NCBI GenBank assembly: GCA_945860375.1
Contig: CAMAQR010000012.1
Coordinates: 1-64,000 of the forward strand
Source: Pseudorhodobacter antarcticus
GTDB taxonomy: Bacteria; Pseudomonadota; Alphaproteobacteria; Rhodobacterales; Rhodobacteraceae
Length of the DNA: 64,000 bases
Direction of reading: 5' to 3'
A program made the translations under genes and the position numbers. Below, piece after piece: positions 1 through 8,850 of this stretch; position 1 is the first letter of the stretch; each line of letters starts with the position of its first letter. The notes under the pieces are model-generated. The model was not told where the DNA came from. It ran no database searches and saw only the letters and a program-made list of their open reading frames with translations.

Positions 1-141
1 ACCATCAGCCAGACCGAACTCAACGATGTGGCGCGCCTGATGAACCAGCGCCCCAGAAAAACGCTCGGGTGGAAAACACCCGAAGAAGCCATGGCCCAGG
101 AAATCGCGGCCTTCAGATCAAACGTTGCACTTGAAGCTTGA
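1..141 (+). CDS. IS30-family transposase, C-terminal end (partial)
   Basis: The open frame enters at base 1 and stops at 139-141, giving the last 46 residues of a protein. It contains NQRPRKTLGWKTPEEA, the well-known C-terminal signature of IS30-family DDE transposases, which insert IS elements between short target duplications. The catalytic DDE core lies outside the window. The element's right end probably falls within or just after the stop codon, because in this family the terminal repeat often overlaps the end of the gene. It sits where rplP would be expected just upstream of rpmC. Confidence 0.85.
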   Translation, partial: TISQTELNDVARLMNQRPRKTLGWKTPEEAMAQEIAAFRSNVALEA

Positions 142-150
142 ATCCAAGCC

Positions 151-354
151 TTGGGCGTTTCTGTAGCTGCTGCGGTGGTCGTACTGACAATTTTATACAA
201 ATCGTTGGTTCTAGGACAGTTGAATTTTTGGCTTCTGATCGGGCTTTCGGTGTTCTATGCGGTTGCGCAGGGCGGCCGACATGGTTTCTTGGAGGTTGCC
301 AAGGGAGTAAAGGAGCTGTTGGGGCGAAAAGGAAAAGAGGAACCCAAGGACTGA
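151..354 (+). pseudogene. possible remnant of a small membrane protein next to the IS end
   Basis: An open frame of 67 codons begins at a TTG and ends at 352-354. It encodes two short hydrophobic stretches (about residues 3-14 and 25-38) and a basic/acidic tail ending KGKEEPKD. There is no convincing ribosome binding site. The base composition is more AT-rich than neighbouring genes. I do not recognise a family. The position immediately after an IS30 end suggests the 3' part of a gene cut by the insertion, but it may be non-coding. Confidence 0.3.
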
Positions 355-397
355 CTGACGTCCTCTTCGCAATAGCCCCCTCCTCCAACAAACCCCC

Positions 398-426
398 TTG
401 CCCCCTGCCCCCCCTTCCCCTATACG
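398..426 (+). promoter_or_regulatory. predicted promoter for the rpmC ribosomal protein operon
   Basis: TTGCCC (398-403), a C-rich 17-base spacer, then TATACG (421-426). The same -10 TATACG with a 17-base spacer recurs before rplO and rplS. It lies 116 bases upstream of rpmC. This would let the operon fragment be transcribed despite the IS30 insertion. Predicted by eye only. Confidence 0.5.
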
Positions 427-542
427 CAGCTATCCACGGCTCCGGGGCGACTCGGAATCGCGGTTTATTATTGATCCACCGGACCCAGCGTAACCGCGCA
501 AACGCAGCACGGGCGCTCTGGTGATAGAAAAGGAACAGGCGC

Positions 543-746
543 ATGAACGCCAAAGATCTTTTGGGCAACACGCCCGAACAGCTGCGTGAGAGCCTTGTCG
601 CTCTCAAGAAAGAAGCATTCAACCTGCGCTTTCAGGCGGCCACCAACCAATTGGAAAACACGTCGCGCATGCGTGCCGTCCGTCGTGACGTTGCCCGCAT
701 CAAGACCGTGCTGAACCAGAAAGCCGCACTCGCGGCTGCGAACTGA
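543..746 (+). CDS. rpmC: 50S ribosomal protein L29
   Basis: The 67-residue product has the L29 pattern: [14 protein letters not shown] start, central [10 protein letters not shown] helix and the [11 protein letters not shown] second helix. It binds 23S rRNA at the peptide exit tunnel and forms part of the SRP and trigger-factor docking area. The start follows an AAGGA site about 9 bases upstream. It heads the ribosomal run here; rpsQ follows 11 bases later. The normal upstream neighbour rplP is not in the window, being replaced by IS30 sequence. Confidence 0.97.
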   Translation: MNAKDLLGNTPEQLRESLVALKKEAFNLRFQAATNQLENTSRMRAVRRDVARIKTVLNQKAALAAAN

Positions 747-757
747 GGAGTAGACCC

Positions 758-991
758 ATGCCGAAACGTATCCTGCAAGGCGTCGTGACCTCGGACAAGA
801 ACGAGCAGACCATCACCGTTCTGGTGGAACGCCGCTTCAAGCACCCGGTGCTGCACAAGATTGTGCGGAAGTCCAAGAAGTACCGCGCGCATGACGAGAA
901 CAACACCTACAAGACCGGTGACACCGTTCGCATTGAAGAATGCGCACCGATCTCGAAAACCAAACGTTGGACGGTCGTTGTCGCGGCCTAA
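758..991 (+). CDS. rpsQ: 30S ribosomal protein S17
   Basis: The 77-residue product matches S17, an OB-fold primary 16S rRNA binder. Visible motifs are [33 protein letters not shown], then the [10 protein letters not shown] loop and the basic end KTKRWTVV. Length is typical. A GAGGAG site precedes the ATG. The 69-base gap to rplN holds a small hairpin (1027-1042, TGGGCA/TGCCCA with a 4-base loop) that could tune distal expression. Confidence 0.97.
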   Translation: MPKRILQGVVTSDKNEQTITVLVERRFKHPVLHKIVRKSKKYRAHDENNTYKTGDTVRIEECAPISKTKRWTVVVAA

Positions 992-1060
992 AGCCGTAAC
1001 CTCTATCCAACCCTTTTACGAAACCCTGGGCAATGATGCCCAAAGGTCGGGAGAAACCAA

Positions 1061-1429
1061 ATGATCCAGATGCAGACCAATCTGGATGTTGCTGATAACT
1101 CCGGCGCTCGCCGGGTTCAGTGCATCAAGGTTCTGGGCGGTTCACACCGCCGCTATGCATCCGTTGGCGACATCATCGTGGTGTCGGTAAAGGAAGCAAT
1201 TCCGAAAGGCCGTGTCAAAAAAGGTGACGTGCGTAAAGCCGTTGTCGTGCGCACTGCCAAGGAAGTTCGCCGTGAAGACGGCACCACCATCCGTTTTGAC
1301 CGCAATGCAGCCGTCATCCTGAACAATCAGGGCGAACCGGTCGGCACGCGTATTTTCGGGCCAGTGGTGCGTGAGTTGCGCGCCAAGAACTTCATGAAAA
1401 TCATCTCTTTGGCACCGGAGGTTCTTTGA
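1061..1429 (+). CDS. rplN: 50S ribosomal protein L14
   Basis: The 122 residues are the canonical length for L14, a beta-barrel protein at the subunit interface forming bridge B8. The conserved [33 protein letters not shown] and the C-terminal [12 protein letters not shown] are all present. The start ATG follows GGGAG. Its stop shares one base with the rplX start (TGATG), implying translational coupling. Confidence 0.98.
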   Translation: MIQMQTNLDVADNSGARRVQCIKVLGGSHRRYASVGDIIVVSVKEAIPKGRVKKGDVRKAVVVRTAKEVRREDGTTIRFDRNAAVILNNQGEPVGTRIFGPVVRELRAKNFMKIISLAPEVL

Positions 1430-1734
1430 TGGCTGCGAAGCTTAAAAAGGGCGACACCGTCGTCATCCTGACCGGTAAGGACAAGGGCAACAAGGGCGAG
1501 ATTTCGTCCGTGAACCCGACCGCCGGCAAGGCCATTGTGGATGGCGCCAATATGGCGATCCGTCACACCAAGCAGTCGCAAACCTCGCAGGGTGGTCGTC
1601 TGGCGAAAGCCATGCCGATTGATCTGTCGAACCTCGCACTGCTGGACAAGAACGGCAAAGCAACCCGCGTTGGCTTCCGCATGGAAGGCGACAAGAAGGT
1701 TCGTTTCGCCAAGACCACTGGGGAGGCGATCTGA
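1429..1734 (+). CDS. rplX: 50S ribosomal protein L24
   Basis: The 101-residue protein has the KOW motif typical of L24 near residues 5-30 ([18 protein letters not shown]). L24 initiates 50S assembly and lies near the tunnel exit. The start is ATG 1429, overlapping the rplN stop; an in-frame TTG one codon upstream is less likely. The stop overlaps the rplE start by one base (TGATG). Confidence 0.97.
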   Translation: MAAKLKKGDTVVILTGKDKGNKGEISSVNPTAGKAIVDGANMAIRHTKQSQTSQGGRLAKAMPIDLSNLALLDKNGKATRVGFRMEGDKKVRFAKTTGEAI

Positions 1735-2294
1735 TGTTGGACCAAGCCACCTATACCCCGCGTCTGAAGGCCGACTATAAGGCCCGCATCTGTGCGGCAC
1801 TTATGGAAGAATTCGGTTACAAGAACGCGATGCAATTGCCCAAGCTCGACAAGATCGTGCTGAACATGGGCGTTGGTGAAGCCGTCAAGGACACCAAAAA
1901 GGTCAAGAAAGCCGCCGAAGAGATGACTCTCATCGCCGGTCAAAAGGCTGTCATCACCCATGCGAAAAACAGCATCGCTGGTTTCCGCGTTCGTGAAGAG
2001 ATGCCGCTTGGCTGCAAAGTGACCCTGCGCGGCGACCGGATGTATGAATTCCTTGATCGTCTGGTGACCATCGCTTTGCCGCGCGTCCGCGACTTCCGCG
2101 GCTTGAAGCCGACCTCGTTCGATGGCCGTGGCAACTACGCCATGGGCTTGAAAGAGCAACTCGTGTTCCCCGAGATCGAATTCGACAAAGTCGATGAAGT
2201 TCTGGGTATGGACATCATCATTTGCACCACTGCAAAAACCGACGCAGAAGCCAAGGCGCTGTTGAAGCTATTCAACATGCCCTTCACGTCGTAA
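1734..2294 (+). CDS. rplE: 50S ribosomal protein L5
   Basis: The 186 residues fit L5, which binds 5S rRNA in the central protuberance and contacts P-site tRNA. Family motifs visible are [34 protein letters not shown], and the C-terminal region [20 protein letters not shown]. Translationally coupled to rplX. rpsN follows after 17 bases. Confidence 0.98.
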   Translation: MLDQATYTPRLKADYKARICAALMEEFGYKNAMQLPKLDKIVLNMGVGEAVKDTKKVKKAAEEMTLIAGQKAVITHAKNSIAGFRVREEMPLGCKVTLRGDRMYEFLDRLVTIALPRVRDFRGLKPTSFDGRGNYAMGLKEQLVFPEIEFDKVDEVLGMDIIICTTAKTDAEAKALLKLFNMPFTS

Positions 2295-2311
2295 GCGCGA
2301 GGAAACCGAAA

Positions 2312-2617
2312 ATGGCAAAAAAATCCATGGTGAACCGCGAAGTGAAGCGCGCCAAGCTGGTCAAACAGTATGCTGTCAGGCGCGCCGCACTGAAAGTGGC
2401 GATCAACGATCAGTCCAAGCCCGTCGAAGAGCGCTTCAAGGCGACTCTGAAACTGGCTTCGCTGCCCCGCAACTCGTCCGCCACCCGGCTGCACAACCGC
2501 TGCCAGCTGACGGGCCGCCCGCATGCGTATTATCGCAAGCTCAAACTCTCGCGCATCATGCTTCGTGAACTGGCCTCGTTCGGTCAGATCCCGGGCATGG
2601 TCAAGTCGAGCTGGTAA
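2312..2617 (+). CDS. rpsN: 30S ribosomal protein S14 (zinc-independent form)
   Basis: The 101-residue long form of S14, which helps build the 30S head near the A site. It has [13 protein letters not shown] and the conserved end [14 protein letters not shown]. The CxxC zinc knuckle of short S14 is absent; the corresponding region reads [16 protein letters not shown] with a single Cys, so this is the C-minus class. The frame is open further upstream to 2222 inside rplE, but ATG 2312 after GCGAGGAAACC is the family start. Confidence 0.97.
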   Translation: MAKKSMVNREVKRAKLVKQYAVRRAALKVAINDQSKPVEERFKATLKLASLPRNSSATRLHNRCQLTGRPHAYYRKLKLSRIMLRELASFGQIPGMVKSSW

Positions 2618-2629
2618 GGAGGTCGCAAA

Positions 2630-3028
2630 ATGATGATGAACGATCCTCTCGGCGACATGCTTACCCGTATCCGCAACGCACAGATGCGTGGCAAGTCGAC
2701 CGTGTCGACTCCCGCCTCGAAGCTGCGCGCCTGGGTTCTGGACGTGTTGGCCTCTGAAGGCTATATCCGTGGTTACGAGCGCGCAGCGACCGAAAACGGT
2801 CAGGGCGAGTTGGTGATCAGCCTCAAGTATTTCGAAGGCATTCCTGTGATCCGCGAAGTCAAACGCGTGTCCAAGCCGGGCCGTCGGGTTTACATGAGCG
2901 TCAAGGAAATTCCGTCGGTCCGCAACGGCCTCGGTATCTCCATCGTATCGACGCCCAAGGGCGTTATGTCGGATGCAACTGCACGCGCGGCCAATGTTGG
3001 CGGCGAAGTGCTTTGCACCGTATTCTAA
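2630..3028 (+). CDS. rpsH: 30S ribosomal protein S8
   Basis: S8 binds helix 21 of 16S rRNA and is the usual translational repressor of the spc operon in enterobacteria. Motifs: [15 protein letters not shown] and the C-terminal [20 protein letters not shown]. Three consecutive ATGs (2630, 2633, 2636) are possible starts. AAGGAGG at 2616-2622 has ideal spacing to 2630, whereas homologues usually begin MNDPLG (2636). Product 130-132 residues. Confidence 0.97.
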   Translation: MMMNDPLGDMLTRIRNAQMRGKSTVSTPASKLRAWVLDVLASEGYIRGYERAATENGQGELVISLKYFEGIPVIREVKRVSKPGRRVYMSVKEIPSVRNGLGISIVSTPKGVMSDATARAANVGGEVLCTVF

Positions 3029-3040
3029 GGGGAGGGTGAC

Positions 3041-3574
3041 ATGTCTCGTATCGGCAAAAAGCCCGTAGATCTGATCAACGGCGTTTCGGCGACCGTGTCA
3101 GGTCAGACCATCGAAGTGAAAGGTCCAAAAGGCACCCGCAGCTTCACCGCAACCGACGACGTGACGCTCACGATCGACGAAGGCAGCATCAAAGTGACCC
3201 CGCGTGGCACTTCGAAGCGCGCGCGTCAGCAGTGGGGCATGGCGCGGTCGATGGTTGAAAACCTTGTCACTGGCGTCACCGCTGGTTTCAAGAAAGAGCT
3301 GGAAATTCAGGGCGTTGGTTATCGCGCTGCAATGAACGGCAACATTCTGAAACTGTCGCTTGGCTACAGCCATGAAGTCAACTTCGAAGTTCCTGCCGGC
3401 GTGACCGTCACGTCGCCGAAGAACACTGAAATCATTGTGGAAGGCATTGATCAACAACTGGTTGGTCAGGTCGCTGCGAACATCCGCGAATGGCGCAAGC
3501 CCGAGCCCTACAAGGGCAAAGGCATCCGCTATAAGGGCGAGTTCGTGTTCCGCAAAGAAGGCAAGAAGAAGTAA
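3041..3574 (+). CDS. rplF: 50S ribosomal protein L6
   Basis: The 177-residue two-domain protein is the usual length for L6, which binds at the base of the L7/L12 stalk near the sarcin-ricin loop. Signature MSRIGKKPV start, the middle [20 protein letters not shown], and the C-terminal [26 protein letters not shown] precedes the ATG. Confidence 0.98.
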   Translation: MSRIGKKPVDLINGVSATVSGQTIEVKGPKGTRSFTATDDVTLTIDEGSIKVTPRGTSKRARQQWGMARSMVENLVTGVTAGFKKELEIQGVGYRAAMNGNILKLSLGYSHEVNFEVPAGVTVTSPKNTEIIVEGIDQQLVGQVAANIREWRKPEPYKGKGIRYKGEFVFRKEGKKK

Positions 3575-3585
3575 GGGACACAATC

Positions 3586-3945
3586 ATGGCAAACACCAAG
3601 AGAGACCTGTTCCTCAAGCGCCGTCAGCGCGTTCGGAACAAAATCAAAGCGACCTCGCATGGGCGTCTGCGCCTGTCGGTTCATCGCTCGTCCAAAAACA
3701 TCAGCGTTCAGCTGATCGACGACGTCAAAGGCGTGACCTTGGCTTCGGCGTCCACTCTGGAAAAAGAGCTGGGTTTCGTTGGCAAGAACAACGTCGAAGC
3801 GGCGGCGAAAGTGGGCGCAACGATTGCCGAGCGGGCAAAATTGGCCGGTGTTGAAGTGTGCTACTTCGACCGCGGCGGTTTCCTCTTTCACGGTAAGATC
3901 AAGGCTTTGGCCGAGGCTGCCCGTGAAGGCGGATTGAAGTTCTGA
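3586..3945 (+). CDS. rplR: 50S ribosomal protein L18
   Basis: The 119-residue product has the basic N-terminus [20 protein letters not shown], the [18 protein letters not shown] core and the terminal [20 protein letters not shown] of L18. L18 binds 5S rRNA with L5 and anchors it in the large subunit. Eleven-base spacing on both sides within the spc operon. Confidence 0.98.
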   Translation: MANTKRDLFLKRRQRVRNKIKATSHGRLRLSVHRSSKNISVQLIDDVKGVTLASASTLEKELGFVGKNNVEAAAKVGATIAERAKLAGVEVCYFDRGGFLFHGKIKALAEAAREGGLKF

Positions 3946-3956
3946 GGAGTTGAAAA

Positions 3957-4535
3957 ATGGCAGAACGTGAAAACCGTCGGGACAATCGTGGTGGCAATGA
4001 CCGTCGCGACAACCGGCCGGAAGAAACCCCGGAATTCGCTGACCGTCTGGTCGCGATCAACCGGGTGTCGAAAACCGTTAAGGGCGGCAAACGCTTTGGC
4101 TTTGCAGCACTTGTGGTCGTAGGCGATCAAAAGGGCCGTGTCGGCTTCGGCAAGGGCAAGGCCAAGGAAGTTCCGGAAGCGATCCGCAAGGCGACCGAGC
4201 AGGCAAAGCGCCAGCTTATTCGCGTGCCGCTTAAGGACGCCCGCACCTTGCACCACGACATGGAAGGCCGTCATGGCGCCGGTAAAGTGGTGATGCGGAC
4301 GGCTGTTGCCGGTACCGGTATCATCGCCGGTGGTCCGATGCGCGCTGTGTTCGAAATGTTGGGCCTGCAAGATGTGGTGGCAAAGTCCATCGGCTCGCAG
4401 AACCCCTACAACATGATCCGCGCCACCATCGACGGCCTCAAGGCCGAGACTTCACCACGTCAGGTTGCGGCACGCCGCGGCAAGAAAGTGGCTGAAATCT
4501 TGAACAAACCCGCCGCTGAAGTTGTGGAGGCTTGA
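3957..4535 (+). CDS. rpsE: 30S ribosomal protein S5
   Basis: S5 sits at the mRNA entrance and influences decoding fidelity. The 192-residue protein has a charged, Arg/Asn-rich N-terminal extension (residues 2-24) common in alphaproteobacteria, then the dsRNA-binding-like [20 protein letters not shown] and [14 protein letters not shown], and the [16 protein letters not shown]-terminal fold. rpmD starts 2 bases after its stop. Confidence 0.98.
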   Translation: MAERENRRDNRGGNDRRDNRPEETPEFADRLVAINRVSKTVKGGKRFGFAALVVVGDQKGRVGFGKGKAKEVPEAIRKATEQAKRQLIRVPLKDARTLHHDMEGRHGAGKVVMRTAVAGTGIIAGGPMRAVFEMLGLQDVVAKSIGSQNPYNMIRATIDGLKAETSPRQVAARRGKKVAEILNKPAAEVVEA

Positions 4536-4537
4536 TC

Positions 4538-4738
4538 ATGACCGACACCGTCAAGAAAACCATCGTGGTGAAGCAGGTCAAATCTGCTGCACGCCGCCCG
4601 GCCAAGCAGACCGCGACCCTCAAGGGTCTGGGCCTGAACAAGATGAACCGCACCCGCGAGCTGGAAGATACACCTTCCGTGCGCGGCATGGTCAACAAGA
4701 TCTCGCATCTTGTCGAGATCATTGAAGAGCGCGGCTAA
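4538..4738 (+). CDS. rpmD: 50S ribosomal protein L30
   Basis: A 66-residue L30 with the [20 protein letters not shown] and [18 protein letters not shown] motifs. The ATG at 4538 is preceded by GGAGG (4526-4530) at 7-base spacing; an in-frame TTG at 4532 overlaps rpsE and is rejected. Unusually it is followed at once by a strong terminator (4761-4790) and an antisense gene, instead of directly by rplO. Confidence 0.96.
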   Translation: MTDTVKKTIVVKQVKSAARRPAKQTATLKGLGLNKMNRTRELEDTPSVRGMVNKISHLVEIIEERG

Positions 4739-4760
4739 GGCTTAACGCCTGATCCAAACA

Positions 4761-4790
4761 AAAACGCCCCGCCGAAAGGTGGGGCGTTTT
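4761..4790 (+). terminator. strong intrinsic terminator after rpmD
   Basis: Arms 4761-4773 and 4778-4790 form a 13-base-pair stem with one G.U pair and a GAAA tetraloop, with A-run and T-run flanks. It is usable in both directions, so it can end both the spc half-operon and the converging minus-strand gene. Confidence 0.9.
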
Positions 4791-4824
4791 GCATTGTAGG
4801 GTCTTTTATTGACCCGCCGCGCCC

Positions 4825-5325
4825 CTAAGCCCCAAACCGAAACGCCGCACAAAACCGCACCAGTTTTGGCTCTGCCTGCTTGGCCGCAAAGGCAAACGCC
4901 ATATCCAGCGCCTCTTGCGCCGCATTGATCAAATCGCCGTCGCGCTCGCCATGCACGCGTGCCTCGCCATGAAACAACCCGCGCTGCACATCGCCGATCA
5001 CGGCGAACAGATCGCTCAAGCCATTCACCGCACGGGCCTTTTTCCAAGCCACCGCCTGATCCTTTTCCACCTTCAGCAACCGGGGCGGGGCCACGAACAG
5101 CACCGCCAAAGCCGGTTCAATCCGGCACTCCGCCAGAAACCCCTCGCCCAACGCAGCGGCAAACCCGGTCCACCCGGCCTCGGCCGATGCCCCCAGCTTA
5201 TCGTATTTCAAAAACCCCGCCATCTTCAGCGCATATTCAAATCGCGCGAAAGTGGCGGCAAAACTGGCCCATTCCGATTTGAACTGCACCTTGATCCCGG
5301 CGCGATAGTTGGTGTCAGCACTCAT
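4825..5325 (-). CDS. HEPN-like hypothetical protein, antisense inside the spc cluster
   Basis: A 166-residue, mostly helical protein starting at ATG 5325; a GTG at 5358 is an alternative start. Seen: [15 protein letters not shown] near residues 20-40, then W and F residues, and [10 protein letters not shown] followed by [14 protein letters not shown] near the C-terminus. The second block resembles the RNNLFHG...RDxxLIxAA signature of HEPN-domain (RNase-type) proteins, but the Arg of the R-x4-H motif is Gln, with Arg one position later. Assignment is by motif resemblance only. It converges on rpmD with a shared terminator, and the rplO promoter lies upstream in the opposite orientation. A toxin, immunity or housekeeping role cannot be told from sequence. 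Confidence 0.6.
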   Translation of the reverse strand: MSADTNYRAGIKVQFKSEWASFAATFARFEYALKMAGFLKYDKLGASAEAGWTGFAAALGEGFLAECRIEPALAVLFVAPPRLLKVEKDQAVAWKKARAVNGLSDLFAVIGDVQRGLFHGEARVHGERDGDLINAAQEALDMAFAFAAKQAEPKLVRFCAAFRFGA

Positions 5326-5452
5326 AACGGCCCCATGTCCCGAAAACGCCAGATACACAGCAATAGCTGCCCATGTCCACCGCGTAGGCTGGGCTTGGGC
5401 CCGCCAAACCCTCAGTCTCCGTCAATGCCGCCCCCCGTTTCGCATGATCGGC

Positions 5453-5481
5453 TTGATCTCTCACCAATGCACCTCTATACG
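5453..5481 (+). promoter_or_regulatory. predicted promoter for rplO-secY-adk
   Basis: TTGATC (5453-5458), a 17-base spacer, then TATACG (5476-5481), 94 bases upstream of rplO. The -10 is identical to those predicted before rpmC and rplS. It explains how the second half of the spc operon is expressed after the rpmD terminator. Confidence 0.6.
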
Positions 5482-5574
5482 CCGCCAATGCCCCCCTATG
5501 GGCATAGAATCACAAATCGCCGTGTTTGCCCCCGCCGTCGCAGCTGGGGCAGTTCCGGCATAGGAGTATGCGAC

Positions 5575-6072
5575 ATGAAATTGAATGAACTGTCCGACAA
5601 CGCTGGTGCGGCCAAGAAGAAAAAGCGCGTGGCGCGTGGTCCGGGTTCGGGCAAGGGCAAGACCGCTGGTCGTGGTATCAAGGGTCAGAAATCGCGTTCG
5701 GGCGTCGCCATTGGCGGCTATGAAGGCGGCCAGATGCCTCTGTACCGCCGTCTGCCCAAGCGCGGCTTCAACAAGCCGAACCAGCTGCGTTTCGCCGTGA
5801 TCAACCTGGGCCTGATCCAGAAGTTCATCGAAGCGGGCAAGCTGGACGTGGCTGTGGAAATCACCGAAGACGTGTTGATCGCCGCTGGCCTGACCAATCA
5901 CAAGCGTGATGGCATCCGTGTTCTGAACAAGGGTGAGATCACCGCAGCGGTCAAACTGAACGTGACCGGCGCGTCGGCTGCAGCGATTGAAGCTGTGGCA
6001 GCGGCTGGCGGCACCTTGACGGTGGCTCCGATTCTGGCTCCGCATGGCAAGTCGGTCCGCAAAGCGGCTTAA
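5575..6072 (+). CDS. rplO: 50S ribosomal protein L15
   Basis: The 165-residue protein has the glycine/lysine-rich N-terminal tail of L15 ([20 protein letters not shown], then [18 protein letters not shown]), which threads into 23S rRNA late in assembly. ATG 5575 is preceded by AGGAG at 8 bases. The frame is open far upstream to 4915, but that part is antisense to the HEPN-like gene and is not L15. Confidence 0.97.
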   Translation: MKLNELSDNAGAAKKKKRVARGPGSGKGKTAGRGIKGQKSRSGVAIGGYEGGQMPLYRRLPKRGFNKPNQLRFAVINLGLIQKFIEAGKLDVAVEITEDVLIAAGLTNHKRDGIRVLNKGEITAAVKLNVTGASAAAIEAVAAAGGTLTVAPILAPHGKSVRKAA

Positions 6073-6141
6073 CGCCGTCAACTTGCGCGCAATACGCCTT
6101 GTGAGCGGTTGACAGACCGCTTACATCGGGCGAAGTTTCCC

Positions 6142-6172
6142 GCGCCGCCGACCGGAAACGGTTCGGCGGCGC
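6142..6172 (+). promoter_or_regulatory. stable hairpin in the rplO-secY intergenic leader
   Basis: GCGCCGCCGA (6142-6151) pairs perfectly with TCGGCGGCGC (6163-6172); the inner CCG/CGG can extend the stem. No T-run follows, so it is unlikely to be a complete terminator. A weaker stem AGCGGT/ACCGCT lies just upstream. Possible mRNA processing or attenuation site before secY. Confidence 0.5.
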
Positions 6173-6205
6173 TTCCCGTATCGGGTTATGCAGAAAGAAC
6201 TGGGC

Positions 6206-7567
6206 ATGGCATCTGCTGCAGAGCAAATGGCCGCGAACCTCAGCTGGGGTGCGCTAGGCAAGGCGACGGATCTTCGGAGCCGCATCTTCTTCACCATCGG
6301 GCTGTTGATGGTCTACCGGCTGGGCACCTATATTCCGGTTCCCGGAATTGATGGCACCGCCCTGCGCGAGTTCATGGACACTGCGGGCGCAGGCGTTGGC
6401 GGTATCCTGAACATGTTCACGGGCGGCGCAATCAGCAGGATGGGCATCTTCGCGCTGGGGATCATGCCCTATATCTCTGCCTCGATCATCATTCAGCTGC
6501 TGGCGACAATGGTCCCGGTGCTGGAACAGATGAAGAAAGAGGGCGATCAAGGCCGCAAGAAGATGAACCAGTGGACGCGCTATGCGACCGTCGCACTGGC
6601 CACCTTGCAGGGCTACGGCATCGCGATGTCGATTCAGGCGGGCGATCTGGCGCATACGCCGGGCCTCTATTTCACCATCTCATGCGTTGTGACGCTGGTT
6701 GGCGGCACCATGTTCCTGATGTGGCTGGGTGAGCAGATCACCGCGCGCGGCATCGGCAATGGTATCTCGCTGATCATCTTCACCGGCATCGTCGCTGAAA
6801 TCCCCGCCGCTTTGGCGCAGTTCTTCAGTCAAGGCCGTGCAGGCGTGATTTCCACCCCGGTGATCCTTGGCGTGCTGGTGATGGTCGTGGCGGTTATTGC
6901 CGCCGTGGTATTCATGGAGCGCGCCCTGCGCAAGATCCACATCCAGTATCCCCGCCGTCAGGTGGGCATGAAGGTCTATGACGGCGGTTCCAGCCACCTG
7001 CCGATCAAGGTGAACCCGGCGGGCGTGATCCCGGCGATCTTCGCCTCGTCGCTGTTGCTGCTGCCAACCACAATCTCCACCTTCTCGGGGGCATCGACAG
7101 GTCCGGTGATGTCAACCATTCTGGCCTATTTCGGCCCCGGACAGCCGCTGTATCTGCTGTTCTTCGTCGGCATGATCGTGTTCTTCGCCTATTTCTACAC
7201 CTCGAATGTTGCGTTCAAAACCGATGAAGTGGCGGATAACCTGAAAAACCAAAGCGGCTTTATCCCCGGCATCCGTCCGGGCAAGAAGACGCAGGAATAC
7301 CTCGATTACGTGGTGACGCGGGTTCTGGTGCTGGGTTCGGCCTATCTTGCCGCGATCTGTCTGCTGCCGGAAATCCTGCGCAACCAGTTCGCGATTCCGT
7401 TCTACTTCGGCGGCACCTCGGTGCTGATCGTGGTGTCGGTGACGATGGACACAATCAACCAGGTGCAATCGCACATGCTGGCCCACCAGTATGAAGGCCT
7501 GATTGAAAAGTCGCAGCTGCGCGGAAAAAAGCGCTCGACCGCGCCGAAACCGCCCGCCCGCCGCTAA
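6206..7567 (+). CDS. secY: protein translocase subunit SecY
   Basis: A 453-residue polytopic membrane protein forming the channel of the Sec translocon. Ten hydrophobic helices can be traced. Signatures include [15 protein letters not shown] (TM1), the plug region [20 protein letters not shown], and the cytosolic loop around [17 protein letters not shown] chose ATG 6206 ([11 protein letters not shown]), matching relatives that begin at the same point; ATG 6188 would add six residues. Neither has a strong ribosome binding site. Confidence 0.97.
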   Translation: MASAAEQMAANLSWGALGKATDLRSRIFFTIGLLMVYRLGTYIPVPGIDGTALREFMDTAGAGVGGILNMFTGGAISRMGIFALGIMPYISASIIIQLLATMVPVLEQMKKEGDQGRKKMNQWTRYATVALATLQGYGIAMSIQAGDLAHTPGLYFTISCVVTLVGGTMFLMWLGEQITARGIGNGISLIIFTGIVAEIPAALAQFFSQGRAGVISTPVILGVLVMVVAVIAAVVFMERALRKIHIQYPRRQVGMKVYDGGSSHLPIKVNPAGVIPAIFASSLLLLPTTISTFSGASTGPVMSTILAYFGPGQPLYLLFFVGMIVFFAYFYTSNVAFKTDEVADNLKNQSGFIPGIRPGKKTQEYLDYVVTRVLVLGSAYLAAICLLPEILRNQFAIPFYFGGTSVLIVVSVTMDTINQVQSHMLAHQYEGLIEKSQLRGKKRSTAPKPPARR

Positions 7568-7585
7568 CCCGGGCGCAATTTTACG

Positions 7586-7619
7586 GGCCCGGCGCGCAAT
7601 CGCCGGGCCTTTTCTCTTT
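7586..7619 (+). terminator. terminator or attenuator between secY and adk
   Basis: GGCCCGGCG (7586-7594) and CGCCGGGCC (7601-7609) form a perfect 9-base-pair stem, followed by TTTTCTCTTT. It lies only 16 bases before adk, so it may reduce rather than abolish read-through. Confidence 0.75.
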
Positions 7620-7634
7620 GGAAAGGCCGATCCC

Positions 7635-8285
7635 ATGGCAAACATCATCCTTCTGGGCCCTCCGGGTGCTGGCAAAGGCACGCAGGCCAAGCGCTTGGTC
7701 GATGAACGCGCCATGGTGCAGCTTTCCACCGGCGACATGCTGCGTGAGGCCAAGACAAGCGGCACCGAAATGGGCCGCCGCGTGGCCGAAGTGATGGCAC
7801 GCGGTGAATTGGTGACGGATGATATCGTGATCGGTCTGATTGAGGAAAAGCTGACGGGCGCAGCGGGGGGCGGCTTTATCTTTGACGGCTTTCCGCGCAC
7901 CCTGAAACAAGCCGATGCCTTGGGCGATCTGCTGACGCGTACGGGGCAGGGGCTGGATGCGGTGATCGAAATGCAGGTGGATGACGCGGCACTGGTGGCC
8001 CGCATCACCGGACGCTACACCTGCGGCCAATGTGGCGAGGTTTACCACGATCTCACCCGCCCGACAGCCGTGGATGGCACCTGCGATGCCTGTGGCAGCC
8101 ATGACCTGCGCCGCCGCGCCGATGACAACGCCGATGCCCTGAAAACCCGGCTGATGGAATATTACAAAAAGACCTCGCCACTGATTGGTTACTATTACGC
8201 CAAGGGCGGGCTGTCGTCGGTCGATGGTCTGGCCGAAATGGACGCTGTGGCGCAAGCGATTGCAAAGGTTCTTGACAAGAGCTGA
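7635..8285 (+). CDS. adk: adenylate kinase
   Basis: Catalyses ATP + AMP to 2 ADP. The 216-residue protein has the P-loop [10 protein letters not shown] at residues 8-17, the AMP-binding [14 protein letters not shown], and a long LID domain whose CGQC and CDAC pairs should bind a structural zinc. Arg-rich [17 protein letters not shown] completes the LID. Standard placement between secY and rpsM. The frame is open upstream into secY, but ATG 7635 gives the family N-terminus MANIILLG. Confidence 0.97.
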   Translation: MANIILLGPPGAGKGTQAKRLVDERAMVQLSTGDMLREAKTSGTEMGRRVAEVMARGELVTDDIVIGLIEEKLTGAAGGGFIFDGFPRTLKQADALGDLLTRTGQGLDAVIEMQVDDAALVARITGRYTCGQCGEVYHDLTRPTAVDGTCDACGSHDLRRRADDNADALKTRLMEYYKKTSPLIGYYYAKGGLSSVDGLAEMDAVAQAIAKVLDKS

Positions 8286-8304
8286 CAATTCCCCATTCCC
8301 GGCC

Positions 8305-8333
8305 TTGACGCCCCGGGGAAAAGCCCATAAAGC
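8305..8333 (+). promoter_or_regulatory. possible promoter for rpsM-rpsK-rpoA-rplQ
   Basis: TTGACG (8305-8310), 17 bases, TAAAGC (8328-8333). The strong -35 and 17-base spacing resemble the rpmH promoter (TTGACT, N17, TAAAGA). It would give a leader of about 130 bases before rpsM. Confidence 0.4.
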
Positions 8334-8467
8334 ACACCGTCCTGCAGCGGAATCGCTGTTTGGTTTCCGTTTATGCGGAAGATTCGTATCGTCGCGGTGA
8401 CAACCGGGGCGGTGTTGTGAAAAAAGGTTCTGGCATGACGGAACCGCAACCATGAAGGAAGACACGT

Positions 8468-8836
8468 TTGGCACGTATTGCTGGCGTTAACATCCCGACC
8501 GCGAAACGGGTTCCGATCGCGCTCACCTATATCACTGGCGTTGGCCCGGCGATTGCAGAGCAAATCTGCGCGTCCGTCAACATCGACCGCTCCCGTCGCG
8601 TGAACCAGCTTTCGGATGCCGAAGTGCTGGCGATCCGCGAGTACATCGACGCAAACGTCACCGTTGAAGGCGACTTGCGCCGCGAAACCTCGATGAACAT
8701 CAAGCGTTTGATGGATCTGGGTTGCTACCGTGGTCTGCGTCACCGCAAGGGCCTGCCGGTCCGCGGTCAGCGCACGCACACCAACGCTCGTACCCGCAAG
8801 GGCCCCGCCAAAGCCATCGCTGGCAAAAAGAAATAA
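8468..8836 (+). CDS. rpsM: 30S ribosomal protein S13 (TTG start)
   Basis: The 122-residue S13 at the 30S head contacts P-site tRNA and bridge B1. Motifs: [28 protein letters not shown], the basic [19 protein letters not shown] and the Lys-rich tail. The only start giving the invariant MARIAGV is TTG at 8468, with AAGGAA 7-8 bases upstream; the nearby ATG at 8452 is out of frame. Confidence 0.96.
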   Translation: MARIAGVNIPTAKRVPIALTYITGVGPAIAEQICASVNIDRSRRVNQLSDAEVLAIREYIDANVTVEGDLRRETSMNIKRLMDLGCYRGLRHRKGLPVRGQRTHTNARTRKGPAKAIAGKKK

Positions 8837-8850
8837 GGGGAGCGTAAATA

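Noticed and set aside
360..420. C-rich tract upstream of rpmC as a repeat or phase-variable homopolymer
   Set aside because: Runs are short (4-7 Cs) and interrupted; similar C-rich spacers occur in other predicted promoters here.
4915..5574. Long open frame in phase with rplO reaching back over the antisense gene
   Set aside because: It is the complement of the HEPN-like gene, lacks L15 similarity, and ATG 5575 has the ribosome binding site.
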